Under the pieces are notes generated by a model. It was not told the origin of the DNA. It was given only the letters and a program-made list of their open reading frames with translations, and did not search any database. A stretch of DNA of 64,000 bases from CAVQXR01 sp963717955 (GTDB lineage: Bacteria > Actinomycetota > Thermoleophilia > Gaiellales > Gaiellaceae). The position numbers and the translations under genes are program-made. Where the stretch lies: NCBI GenBank assembly GCA_963717955.1, contig CAVQXR010000001.1, positions 372,001 to 436,000 on the forward strand, given 5' to 3'. Positions 10,452-19,187 of the stretch are shown here, piece after piece (positions within the stretch are counted from its first letter, which is position 1; every line of letters starts with the position of its first letter).

Positions 10452-11495
10452 GTGGACGACGAGCGTCGGGAAGGGCTGAGCGACCGTCAGCGGGTGATCC
10501 TCGAGTACGTCGTCGAGGAGTACGTCGCGCGCGCACAGCCCGTCGGCTCGAAGGCCCTGGCGTCGGGGCGCGGCATGTCCGTCTCCTCCTCGACGGTCCG
10601 CTCCGAGCTGGCCGAGCTCGAGGATCTCGGCTTTCTCACCCATCCCCACACCTCCGCAGGCCGCATCCCCACCGACCGCGGCTACCGGTTCTACGTCGAC
10701 GGGCTGCTCGAGAGCGCACCCGGGAAGCCCTCCGAGCTACCGCTCGACCTCTCGACGGTGCGGAGCGAGATCGAGGCGGCGCTGACGACGACGATCGAGG
10801 CCCTCTCCCAGGTGACGCACCTGCTCGCGCTGGCGACGGCGCCGCCGCTCGAGACGACCGTCGTGCGACATGTCGAGGTGCTGCAGCTCCAGCCGCAGGT
10901 AGTCGTCGTCGTCATCATCACGTCGTCGGGCGGGGTCACGAAGCGACTCGTCGTCTTCGACGAGCCGGTCGACACGGGCCTCGTCGACTGGGCCCGCGAG
11001 TACCTCAACGAGCAGGTCACGGGCAACAGGCTGGGCCAGCGCATGCTCCGCAGCCGCTTCGAGGATCCGGACCTGGCCGGGCGCGAGCGGGTGTTCCTGG
11101 ACGCGTTGCGGCCGGCGTTTCGCGAGCTGATGGAGAGCGGCGAGCAGAGCGTCTACGTCGGCGGGGCCGCCGGACTGATGGGCGAGTTCCGGCATGAGGA
11201 CATCAACGCCTTTCGCGACCTGCTCGAGACGCTCGAGCGGCGGGCGGCACTCCTCGACCTCGTGCGGGCGACCCTCGACTCGAAGCGGACGTTCGTACGG
11301 GTCGGCTCGGAGTTCGAGGATCCGGCGTTCGCGAAGCTGGCACTCGTGGCGGCTCCGTACGGGCTGACGCATCGCAATCTCGGCACGGTGAGCCTGCTCG
11401 GCCCGACGCGGATGGACTACCCGAGGGCGATCGGGGCGGTTCGGGCAGCAGCGCAGGAGCTGTCGCGCTTCGTGGAGGAGATCTACGGCGAGTAG
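10452..11495 (+). CDS. hrcA: HrcA heat-shock repressor
   Basis: Winged-helix repressor of chaperone genes, normally binding the CIRCE operator. 347 residues. The N-terminal winged helix includes QRVILEYVVEEYVARAQPVGSKAL and SSTVRSELAELEDLGFL, then THPHTSAGRIPTDRGYRFYVD, the most conserved HrcA block. The GAF-like domain follows. The start is fixed by the TACGAT -10 6 nt upstream of GTG 10452. dnaJ follows after 39 nt with its own -10. dnaK and grpE are not in the window, and no CIRCE copy was found near hrcA or dnaJ. Confidence 0.95.
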   Translation: MDDERREGLSDRQRVILEYVVEEYVARAQPVGSKALASGRGMSVSSSTVRSELAELEDLGFLTHPHTSAGRIPTDRGYRFYVDGLLESAPGKPSELPLDLSTVRSEIEAALTTTIEALSQVTHLLALATAPPLETTVVRHVEVLQLQPQVVVVVIITSSGGVTKRLVVFDEPVDTGLVDWAREYLNEQVTGNRLGQRMLRSRFEDPDLAGRERVFLDALRPAFRELMESGEQSVYVGGAAGLMGEFRHEDINAFRDLLETLERRAALLDLVRATLDSKRTFVRVGSEFEDPAFAKLALVAAPYGLTHRNLGTVSLLGPTRMDYPRAIGAVRAAAQELSRFVEEIYGE

Positions 11496-11519
11496 CGCGG
11501 TCCGAGCCGGCGCCACGAG

Positions 11520-11525
11520 TACGCT
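11520..11525 (+). promoter_or_regulatory. -10 element TACGCT before dnaJ
   Basis: TACGCT with a 9-nt spacer to ATG 11535; the predicted leader is only about 2 nt. Confidence 0.55.
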
Positions 11526-11534
11526 TAGGCCCCG

Positions 11535-12656
11535 ATGGCCCAGGTGAAGCGCGACTACTACGAGCTCCTCGGCGTGGCCCGGGACGCCGACGACGCGACG
11601 ATCAAGAAGGCGTTTCGCCGGCTCGCGCGGGAGCTCCATCCGGACGTGTCGGACGATCCGGCCGCGGAGGAGCGGTTCCGTGAGATCGCGGAGGCCTACG
11701 AAGTGCTCTCGAAGCCGGAGACGCGCCAGCTCTACGATCGGTACGGGCACGACGGGCTGCGATCGGGCGGGTTTCGCCCGTCCGACTTCGACATCGGGAA
11801 CCTCTCCGACCTCCTCGGGGCGTTCTTCGGCGAGGGGCTGTTCGGCTCCATGGGCAGCCAACCGCGGCAGCGTCGCGGCGCCGACGTCCAGGTCGATCTC
11901 GATATCGACCTCGTCGATGCGGCGCACGGCGCGACGCGTGAGGTCGGCTTCCGCGTCGCCGCGCGGTGTTCCCGCTGCCAGGGCAACGGCGCGGAGCCCG
12001 GCAGCGAGCTCGCCACCTGCCCGCAGTGCCGCGGCACCGGGCGCCTCGAGCAGGTGTCGCGGGTGCTGTTCGGGCAGTTCGTCACCGCCCAGGTCTGTGG
12101 CCGGTGCAGCGGGAGCGGCCGCATCGTCACGCAGCCGTGCACGGAGTGCCGCGGGCACGGCCACGTCGCGGAGGAGCGCCGGCTCGAGGTTCGCATCCCG
12201 CCCGGGATCCACGACGGGCAGCGCATCCGCCTGCACGGCGAGGGGCACGCGGGCGATGCGGGGACCGCGGCCGGTCACGCGTTCGTTCGCGTGCGGGTCT
12301 CCCCGGATACCCGGTTCGTTCGCGAGGGCGACGACATCATCTCGTCGGTCGAGCTGACGATGACACAGGCCGCCCTCGGGAACACCGTGGACGTCCCGAC
12401 ACTCGACGGGACGACCCAGCTCGAGTTCAAACCGGGCACGCAACCGGGGGAGGCTCGCGTGTTGCGCGGCAAGGGCATGCCCACGCTGCACGGTCACCAC
12501 CGCGGCGATCACCGCTTCGTCGTCAACGTCGTCATCCCCAGACGGCTCAGCGACGACCAGCGGCGCCTGCTCGAGGAGTTCTCCGACACGGTGACGGACG
12601 ACAACCACGCGCACGGCGAAAGCTTCTTCGACCGGATCCGGGCAGCCTTCCACTGA
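11535..12656 (+). CDS. dnaJ: Chaperone DnaJ
   Basis: DnaK co-chaperone, 373 residues. The J domain carries HPD at residues 35-37. A short Gly/Phe region leads to four CxxCxGxG zinc motifs (CSRCQGNG, CPQCRGTG, CGRCSGSG, CTECRGHG) and the C-terminal substrate-binding domain (GDHRFVVNVVIP). All type I DnaJ parts are present. It sits between hrcA and prmA, a common bacterial order. It may be transcribed from its own -10 or with hrcA. Confidence 0.97.
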   Translation: MAQVKRDYYELLGVARDADDATIKKAFRRLARELHPDVSDDPAAEERFREIAEAYEVLSKPETRQLYDRYGHDGLRSGGFRPSDFDIGNLSDLLGAFFGEGLFGSMGSQPRQRRGADVQVDLDIDLVDAAHGATREVGFRVAARCSRCQGNGAEPGSELATCPQCRGTGRLEQVSRVLFGQFVTAQVCGRCSGSGRIVTQPCTECRGHGHVAEERRLEVRIPPGIHDGQRIRLHGEGHAGDAGTAAGHAFVRVRVSPDTRFVREGDDIISSVELTMTQAALGNTVDVPTLDGTTQLEFKPGTQPGEARVLRGKGMPTLHGHHRGDHRFVVNVVIPRRLSDDQRRLLEEFSDTVTDDNHAHGESFFDRIRAAFH

Positions 12657-12658
12657 GC

Positions 12659-13417
12659 GTGCTGCGGCTCTCGGTCCGCGTGCCCGCCGCCTGCGCCGAG
12701 GACGCGCGCGCCCGGCTCGCGGAGCGCTTTCCTGCGGGGTGGGAGGAGCGCGACGAAGGTGACGAGCTCGAACTCGCCGTGTACGGAGGCTCGGAGGACG
12801 AGGCCGGCCTCGCCCGGCTCTTTCCCTCCGTCGCGCGCGCGGCGGTCGAGGACGGCTGGGCCGAGCGTTGGCGCGAGTTCCACCGGCCCGTCAGGATCGG
12901 GCCGCTCTGGGTCGGGCCTCCGTGGGAGCCCGTCCCCGGGGATGCGCTCGCAGTCGTGATCGATCCGGGCCGTGCCTTCGGCACCGGCTCCCACCCGACG
13001 ACTCGGCTGTGCCTCTCGCTGCTTCTCGAGCAGCCGCGCGCCGGCGTGGTCGACCTCGGGTGCGGCTCGGGCGTGCTCTCGATCGCGGCAGCCCGGCTCG
13101 GGTTCGATCCGGTGGAGGGCGTCGACCGAGATCCGGCTGCCGTCGAGGCGTGCCTCGCGAACGCCGCCGCGAACGACGTCTTCGTTGGCGCCCGGATGCT
13201 CGATCTGCTCATGGACGATCCGCCGCGGGCCCCGCTCGTGCTCGCGAATCTCGACCTCGGGCTGCTGGACGCCATCGTTCCGCGTGTCCGGGCCAACCGC
13301 CTGATCGCCTCCGGGTACCTCGAGCGCGACCGGCTCGTGCTGCCCGGCTGGCAGCGGCTCGACCGCCGCATCGCCCACGGCTGGGCGGCCGAGCTCTTCG
13401 CCGCCCGCGGCGGCTAG
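12659..13417 (+). CDS. prmA: PrmA-like ribosomal protein L11 methyltransferase
   Basis: SAM-dependent methyltransferase, 252 residues. It has the family hallmark DPGRAFGTGSHPTTRLCL and the SAM-binding motif DLGCGSGVLSIAA. The catalytic-loop region is LVLANLD, where PrmA usually has N-I-L. The N-terminal L11-recognition domain is shorter and more divergent than in E. coli PrmA, so the target is inferred from family and context (directly after dnaJ, before mtaB). GTG 12659 follows the dnaJ stop by 2 nt. Confidence 0.88.
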   Translation: MLRLSVRVPAACAEDARARLAERFPAGWEERDEGDELELAVYGGSEDEAGLARLFPSVARAAVEDGWAERWREFHRPVRIGPLWVGPPWEPVPGDALAVVIDPGRAFGTGSHPTTRLCLSLLLEQPRAGVVDLGCGSGVLSIAAARLGFDPVEGVDRDPAAVEACLANAAANDVFVGARMLDLLMDDPPRAPLVLANLDLGLLDAIVPRVRANRLIASGYLERDRLVLPGWQRLDRRIAHGWAAELFAARGG

Positions 13418-13420
13418 CAC

Positions 13421-13426
13421 TAGCAT
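13421..13426 (+). promoter_or_regulatory. -10 element TAGCAT, leaderless mtaB
   Basis: TAGCAT, 8-nt spacer, ATG at 13435, just after the prmA stop. Confidence 0.6.
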
Positions 13427-13434
13427 GCGCCGGC

Positions 13435-14625
13435 ATGGCGACGTTCCACGTCGACTTCCTCGGCTGCAAGATCTCGCACACGGACGTTCAGTCCGTGCGG
13501 GAGCGCCTGCTCGCCGACGGCCATCGTGAGGTGCCCGGGGCGTCCGACGTGGCCGTCGTGAGCACCTGCTGCGTCACGAACGAGGCGGTCGCGAAGTCGC
13601 GCAAGGCGGCGCGCCGGGCCGCGTCGACGGCTCGACGCGTCTATCTCACCGGCTGCGCCGCGAACCTTCCCGGCGCCCTCGACGGCCTGCCACGCAACGT
13701 CACGATCGTCGACCGGCGCAGCGAGGAGACCGCGGCGTTTCTCTCTGCCGCGGTGGGCCCGATCGGCTGCGTGCGGGACGACTTCGGCCTCGACCGGGTT
13801 CGCGCGTTCGTCAAGGTCCAGGACGGCTGCAGCTTCTCGTGCTCCTTCTGCGTGATCCCGCGCGTGCGTGGGGCCTCGCGCAGCCGTCCGTCCTCGGCCG
13901 TCCTCACCGAGATCCGCCGCCGGGTGTCGCAGGGGCACCGCGAGGTCGTGCTGACGGGCATCAATCTCGGCTGCTACCGCGACCGCGGCGCCGGGCTGTC
14001 GCTGCCGGGCCTGATCCGGGCGGCCGGCCGGACGCCGGGCCTCGTCCGGCTGCGCCTCTCGTCGGTCGAGGTCAACCACGTCACCGACGAGCTCTTGGCC
14101 GCGATGCGCGAGACCGCCTGCGTCTCTCCGCATCTGCACGTGCCGCTCCAGTCGGGAGACGACGCCGTCCTCGCCGCGATGGGCCGTCGCTACACCGTCG
14201 CGACCTACCGGCGCCGGCTCGAACGGGCGGACGGCTTCAACCTCACGACCGACGTGATCGTCGGGTTCCCCGCCGAGGACGAGGCCGCCTTCGAGCGGAC
14301 GGTCGAGACCGTGCGTGCAGCGGGGATCACGAAGGTCCACGTTTTCCCGTACTCCCCCCGGCCCGGCACCGGGACGGCCGGAGACGACCCGATCCCTGCC
14401 GCCGCGAAGCGCGAGCGGAGCGCGGCGCTCCGCGCGATCTCACACGAGGCCTGCGCCGCGCGCTGGCGCTCGCGGCTCGGGGAGGAGGATCTCGTGCTGG
14501 TGGATCGCCCGGGACGGGGGTACGGCGACGACTACACGCCGTGGCTCGTCGACGGGTCGCCGGGAGAGCTGGTTCGCGCCCGGGCGGCCGCCGTGACCGA
14601 CGAGGGCATCGTCGGTGTCCGCTGA
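13435..14625 (+). CDS. mtaB: MtaB-type tRNA t6A methylthiotransferase
   Basis: Radical SAM methylthiotransferase, 396 residues, expected to convert t6A37 to ms2t6A37 in tRNA. The N-terminal UPF0004 domain has cluster cysteines C11, C45 and/or C46, and C74. The radical SAM motif is C132-x3-C136-x2-C139. SRPSSAVLTEIRR and VGFPAEDEAAF are typical, and a TRAM-like tail ends the protein. MtaB is favoured over MiaB because of length and the cluster with prmA and dnaJ; substrate assignment is inference. The end overlaps the HIT gene by 11 nt. Confidence 0.85.
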   Translation: MATFHVDFLGCKISHTDVQSVRERLLADGHREVPGASDVAVVSTCCVTNEAVAKSRKAARRAASTARRVYLTGCAANLPGALDGLPRNVTIVDRRSEETAAFLSAAVGPIGCVRDDFGLDRVRAFVKVQDGCSFSCSFCVIPRVRGASRSRPSSAVLTEIRRRVSQGHREVVLTGINLGCYRDRGAGLSLPGLIRAAGRTPGLVRLRLSSVEVNHVTDELLAAMRETACVSPHLHVPLQSGDDAVLAAMGRRYTVATYRRRLERADGFNLTTDVIVGFPAEDEAAFERTVETVRAAGITKVHVFPYSPRPGTGTAGDDPIPAAAKRERSAALRAISHEACAARWRSRLGEEDLVLVDRPGRGYGDDYTPWLVDGSPGELVRARAAAVTDEGIVGVR

Positions 14626-14953
14626 GAGCTGCGTGTTCTGCCGGATCGTCCGGGGGGAGATCCCCGCGACGGTCGTCGCGCGCGCCGATGGCCTGCTGGC
14701 GATCGAGGACGCATCCCCGAAGGCGCCCGTGCACCTGCTCGTGTTCCCGGAGCGCCATCTCGAGTCGTTCAGGGAGATCGGGGAGCTCGACGCGGCCGCC
14801 ACGCGAGCGATGCTCGAGTTCGTCCGGGAGACCGCCGCCGGCGCGGGGCTGGACGATTACCGCCTGGTCGTGAACACCGGCGCCGGCGCCGGTCAGACCG
14901 TGTTTCATCTCCACTGGCATATCCTTGGCGGGAAGGAGCTGCCGTTTCCATGA
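14615..14953 (+). CDS. HIT-family nucleotide-binding protein
   Basis: 112 residues. It begins with CVFCRIVRGEIPATVV and carries the histidine triad as HLHWH near the C-terminus (residues about 98-102), as in HinT/PKCI-type phosphoramidases that hydrolyse AMP-amino acid or AMP-lysine adducts. It overlaps both mtaB upstream and yqeY downstream (ATGA), so it is part of this operon. The physiological substrate is unknown. Confidence 0.93.
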   Translation: MSAESCVFCRIVRGEIPATVVARADGLLAIEDASPKAPVHLLVFPERHLESFREIGELDAAATRAMLEFVRETAAGAGLDDYRLVVNTGAGAGQTVFHLHWHILGGKELPFP

Positions 14954-15387
14954 TCGCGCGAATCGAAGCCGACCTGAAGGACGCCATGAAGGCGCGCGAC
15001 GACGTGCGCACCTCGACGCTGCGCCTGACGCTCTCCTCGCTTCGATCGGCCGAGAAGGAGCTACAGCGACCGCTGAAGGAGGAGGAGGAGCTCCAGGTGC
15101 TCCAGCGGGAGCGCAAGCGACGCGTCGAGTCGATCAAGGTCTTCCGTGAGGCCGATCGGGAGGAGCAGGCCGTCCGGGAGGAGGAGGAGCTCGCGGTGCT
15201 CGAGGCGCTCATGCCGGCGCCGCTCTCGGAGGACGACCTCGAGCGGATCGTCGAGGACACGATCGCCGAGACCGGTGCGACGTCGCTGCGCGATCTCGGG
15301 CGGGTGATGGCCGACGTGATGCCGCAGGTCGCCGGACGGGCCGACGGCTCGGTCGTCAGCCAGCTCGTGCGCGAGATGCTCGCCTAG
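14950..15387 (+). CDS. yqeY: GatB/YqeY domain protein
   Basis: 145 residues, all helical. The N-terminus RIEADLKDAMKARDDVRTSTLRLTLSSLRSAEKE is typical of YqeY, and the last half (GATSLRDLGRVMADVMPQVAGRADGSVVSQLVREML) matches the tRNA-binding tail domain of GatB. Function as a stand-alone protein is unclear; a tRNA or amidotransferase accessory role is assumed. The TAG stop lies within the CTAG end of palindromic repeat B, so the operon ends at that element. Confidence 0.93.
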   Translation: MIARIEADLKDAMKARDDVRTSTLRLTLSSLRSAEKELQRPLKEEEELQVLQRERKRRVESIKVFREADREEQAVREEEELAVLEALMPAPLSEDDLERIVEDTIAETGATSLRDLGRVMADVMPQVAGRADGSVVSQLVREMLA

Positions 15388-15551
15388 TGCTCCGTCCCGG
15401 AAATTCCTTGGATCCCGGGCGGCTGCAAAGCGGCGCCGGGCCGCGTCCTCGGTCGCCCCGATATGTCCGCATATCGGGGCTTCCTGCGTCCTTGCCCGGC
15501 TTGCTTTTCGCGCGCCGGAATCGTCAAGCCACTTCCGGGACGGAGCACTAG
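15384..15551 (+). repeat. CTAG-bounded palindromic repeat, copy B
   Basis: 168 bp. The terminal arms pair perfectly over 19 bp (CTAGTGCTCCGTCCCGGAA and its complement). The central hairpin is GCCCCGATATG-TCC-GCATATCGGGGC (11 bp or more), between GTCCTCGGTCG and TTCCTGCGTCC. The GGCGGCTGCAAA block is present. The left CTAG includes the yqeY stop; the right CTAG is shared with copy C. Confidence 0.85.
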
Positions 15552-15717
15552 AACTCGTTTCAGCATGAAGCCTTGTGCCGCCGTGACGCGCTGTGCGGGC
15601 GCGCTGTGGCGTCCTCGGTCGCCCCAATACGTCTCGTATTGGGGCTTCCTGCGTCCTCGCATCGCACCCGCCCATCACGCCCCGGCGACGAAACGTCGTT
15701 CTGAAACGAGTTCTGAG
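15548..15717 (+). repeat. CTAG-bounded palindromic repeat, copy C
   Basis: 170 bp, same orientation as copy B. The arm sequence is different (AGAACTCGTTTCAG and its perfect complement), but the core GTCCTCGGTCG, hairpin GCCCCAATACG-TCT-CGTATTGGGGC, TTCCTGCGTCC is conserved. One extra G spoils the right CTAG (CTGAG). The rest of 15718-15820 holds only the phoH promoter region. Confidence 0.8.
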
Positions 15718-15807
15718 CCCCCGGGCGCGGCGACCGCCGGCGGGACCCGGCCGATCGTCGGGCACGGTGGCGCGGTCCGGGCTCGGGGGCCGGACGGGTC
15801 CGGCCCG

Positions 15808-15813
15808 TACAAT
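15808..15813 (+). promoter_or_regulatory. -10 element TACAAT before phoH
   Basis: TACAAT overlaps an ATG at 15812, which argues against that ATG as the start. TTG at 15821 follows the -10 by 7 nt, the leaderless distance. Confidence 0.55.
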
Positions 15814-15820
15814 GGGCTCG

Positions 15821-16776
<956 letters not shown>

Positions 16777-16780
<4 letters not shown>

Positions 16781-17157
16781 TCGACGTCGAGGTGAACAAC
16801 CGCTGCGGTGCGGCGGTCCCGGGACCGGGGGAGGTCGTTGCGCTGTGCCGCGACGTCGCCGCCGCCGAGGGGATCGAGGCCGGAGACATCGGGGTGGCGC
16901 TCGTGAGCGTGGACGAGATCCGGGCGCTGAAGCGCGACCACCTCGGCGTGGACGAGCCCACCGACGTCCTCTCGTTCCCGATCGACGGATCCGACGAGCT
17001 GCCCGCCGGCATCCCCCGGCAGCTGGGCGACGTCGTCCTGTGCCCCGCCGTCGTCGGCGACGCCTGGCGCTGGCCGCTCGTGCACGGGATCCTCCACCTG
17101 CTCGGCTACGAGCACGGGGAGGAGATGGAGCGGCGTGAGGCGGCGCTGCTCGCATGA
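16777..17157 (+). CDS. ybeY: YbeY endoribonuclease
   Basis: 126-residue metal-dependent RNase for 16S rRNA 3'-end processing and ribosome quality control. The zinc motif HGILHLLGYEH is complete with three His. TDVLSFPID is also typical. The protein is somewhat short at the N-terminus. GTG 16777 overlaps the phoH stop; the stop overlaps the start of the DgkA fusion. Confidence 0.93.
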
Positions 17158-17933
17158 GCACGACCCGCACCCGGCCCCCGGCGGGCCCGGAGCGCAAGCA
17201 CCTGGACGAGCTCGGCTCCCGGCGCGGGACGACGTCGCTGCTCCAGAGCTTCAACTACGCGTTCGAGGGCATCGTCTGGGTGCTCAAGACGCAGCGCAAC
17301 ATGCGCATCCACTTCCTGCTCGCGACAGGCGTCCTGATCGGCGCGTTCGCGTACGACGTATCGAAGCTGGAGCTGATCGCGCTCGTGCTCGCGATCGCGT
17401 TCGTGCTCGTCACCGAGCTGTTCAACACGGCGATCGAGTCGGTTACCGACCTGGCGACGAGCTCGTTCCACCCGCTGGCGAAGCTGGCGAAGGACGTCAG
17501 TGCCGGCGCCGTGCTCGTCGCCTCGGCGACGGCGGTCGTCGTCGGCTACCTCGTCCTCTCCGATCGCCTCGGTCGGCAGCTCGACGACGTCCTCGTCAGC
17601 CTGCGCCAGGCGCCCCTCCACCTCACGGTGATCGCGCTCACGGTCGTGATCCTCGTCGTGATCGCCGTGAAGGCCGCCACGGGTCGAGGGACCCCGCTAC
17701 GGGGAGGGTTCCCGTCCGGCCACGCGGCGCTCGCCTTCGCCGCCTGGATGGCGCTGACCTTCGTGACCGAGGACTTCGCTCATCGCGTGCTCGTGTCGAG
17801 CCTCGCCTTCCTGCTCGCGCTGCTCGTTGCGCAGAGCCGGGTCGAGGCAGGGATCCACACCCCGCTCGAGGTCCTGGTCGGCGGGCTGCTCGGATCGTCG
17901 ATCACCCTCGTCCTGTTCCAGGCCCTCGCGTGA
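17154..17933 (+). CDS. DgkA-type lipid kinase fused to PAP2 phosphatase
   Basis: 259 residues with two domains. Residues about 28-135 are a diacylglycerol/undecaprenol kinase (DgkA) with ELFNTAIESVTDL and HPLAKLAKDVSAGAVL, the catalytic and metal-site helices. Residues about 150-259 are a PAP2 phosphatase with GGFPSGHAA and RVEAGIHTPLEVLVG; the usual first PAP2 motif KxxxxxxRP is only weakly matched (KAATGRGTP). Kinase and phosphatase of undecaprenol-type lipids in one chain would act in opposite directions on the cell-wall carrier lipid. It replaces the stand-alone dgkA usual in the phoH-ybeY-dgkA-cdd-era order. Confidence 0.88.
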   Translation: MSTTRTRPPAGPERKHLDELGSRRGTTSLLQSFNYAFEGIVWVLKTQRNMRIHFLLATGVLIGAFAYDVSKLELIALVLAIAFVLVTELFNTAIESVTDLATSSFHPLAKLAKDVSAGAVLVASATAVVVGYLVLSDRLGRQLDDVLVSLRQAPLHLTVIALTVVILVVIAVKAATGRGTPLRGGFPSGHAALAFAAWMALTFVTEDFAHRVLVSSLAFLLALLVAQSRVEAGIHTPLEVLVGGLLGSSITLVLFQALA

Positions 17934-18301
17934 TCGACGATGCCGGACTGTTTGAGCTCGCGCGCGCGTCCGCAGCGCTGGCCCATGCGCCCTACTCCGG
18001 GTATCGGGTCGGCGCGGCCGCGCTCACGCGCGACGGGCGGACGCTCACGGCCGCGAACGTCGAGAACGGCTCGTACGGGTTGTCGCTGTGCGCCGAGCGC
18101 GCGGTGCTCGCCAGGGCCGTGGCCGAAGGAGCCGGCCCCGGCGCGATCGAGGCGGTCGCGGTGACCGCGGCTCCCTGCGGCGCCTGCCGGCAGTGGCTGC
18201 TCGAGTTCGGCATCGACCGTGTCCTCTACCCCCGGGGTGGGACGCTCGTCACCAACCGGCCCGAGGCTCTGCTTCCCGACGCGTTCAGGCTGGCCGAATG
18301 A
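17930..18301 (+). CDS. cdd: Cytidine deaminase
   Basis: 123 residues, the homotetrameric short form. The zinc ligands and catalytic Glu are C54-A-E56 and P-C83-x2-C86. AALTRDGRTLTAANVENGSYGLSLCAERAVL is the standard family block. Converts cytidine/deoxycytidine to uridine in pyrimidine salvage. Overlaps the fusion gene upstream and era downstream by 4 nt each, so all are co-translated. Confidence 0.95.
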   Translation: MIDDAGLFELARASAALAHAPYSGYRVGAAALTRDGRTLTAANVENGSYGLSLCAERAVLARAVAEGAGPGAIEAVAVTAAPCGACRQWLLEFGIDRVLYPRGGTLVTNRPEALLPDAFRLAE

Positions 18302-19158
18302 GGAGCGGCTTCGTCGCGCTCGCGGGACGGCCGAACGTGGGGAAGTCCACGCTCGTCAACGCGCTGTGCAGCGGCAAGGTCGCGATCGTCTCCGACAAGC
18401 CGCAGACGACCCGGCATCGGATTCAGGGCGTGCTGTCCGGCGACGGCTGTCAGCTCGTGCTCGTCGACTTGCCGGGGTTCCAGCGACCGCTCGACGCGCT
18501 CACCGAGCACATGCAGCGGACGGTCGACCACTCGCTCGCCGACGGCGATGCGATCGCACTCGTGCTCGCGGCCGACGAGCGGATCGGGCGCGGCGACCGG
18601 TACGTGGCCGCACGGGCGTACGCGACCGGCCTCCCCGTGGTCGTCGTGCTCAACAAGGTCGACCGGCTGTCGGCCGGCGAGATCGCCTCCCAGATCGAGG
18701 TCGCCGCCGGGCTCGGAGAGCTCCATGCCCTCCACCCGGTGAGCGCCCTGACGGGCGACGGGGTGCCTGCGTTGCGGGAGGAGCTCGTCGCGCTGCTGCC
18801 CGCGGGCCCGGCGTACTTCGAGCCCGGCGCCGTCACCGACATGCCGCTCGAGCTACGGATCGCCGAGCTCGTGCGCGAGAAGGCGCTCGCGCTCACTCGC
18901 GAGGAGGTGCCCCATGCGATGACGGTCGAGATCGAGGAGATCACCCCGAGACGCGTCGGTGCGACGATCCTCGTCGAGACCGCCGCGCAGAAGCGGATCC
19001 TGGTCGGGAAGGGCGGGAGCATGGTGAAGGAGATCGGGACGCGCGCCCGGCCGGAGATCGGGGAGCTCGTCGGCCATCCCGTGTTCCTCGACCTGCGGGT
19101 CAAGGTGCGGGCGCGCTGGCGCCGCGACGAGCAGCTGCTGGCTCGGCTGGGAATCTGA
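18298..19158 (+). CDS. era: GTPase Era
   Basis: Ribosome-assembly GTPase that binds the 3' end of 16S rRNA; 286 residues. G1 GRPNVGKS (residues 11-18), G3 DLPG, G4 NKVD, and a C-terminal KH domain with the loop GKGGSMVKEIGTRAR. Completes the phoH-ybeY-dgkA-cdd-era order. recO, which often follows era, is absent; a metallopeptidase comes next instead. Confidence 0.96.
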   Translation: MRSGFVALAGRPNVGKSTLVNALCSGKVAIVSDKPQTTRHRIQGVLSGDGCQLVLVDLPGFQRPLDALTEHMQRTVDHSLADGDAIALVLAADERIGRGDRYVAARAYATGLPVVVVLNKVDRLSAGEIASQIEVAAGLGELHALHPVSALTGDGVPALREELVALLPAGPAYFEPGAVTDMPLELRIAELVREKALALTREEVPHAMTVEIEEITPRRVGATILVETAAQKRILVGKGGSMVKEIGTRARPEIGELVGHPVFLDLRVKVRARWRRDEQLLARLGI

Positions 19159-19187
19159 CCGGCCTGGAAACGAGGAAGGGAATCAGC

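Noticed and set aside
15384..15717. Integron attC sites or a CRISPR array as the explanation for the palindromic repeats
   Set aside because: No RYYYAAC/GTTRRRY ends, no cassette genes or integrase, and no regular spacers between copies.
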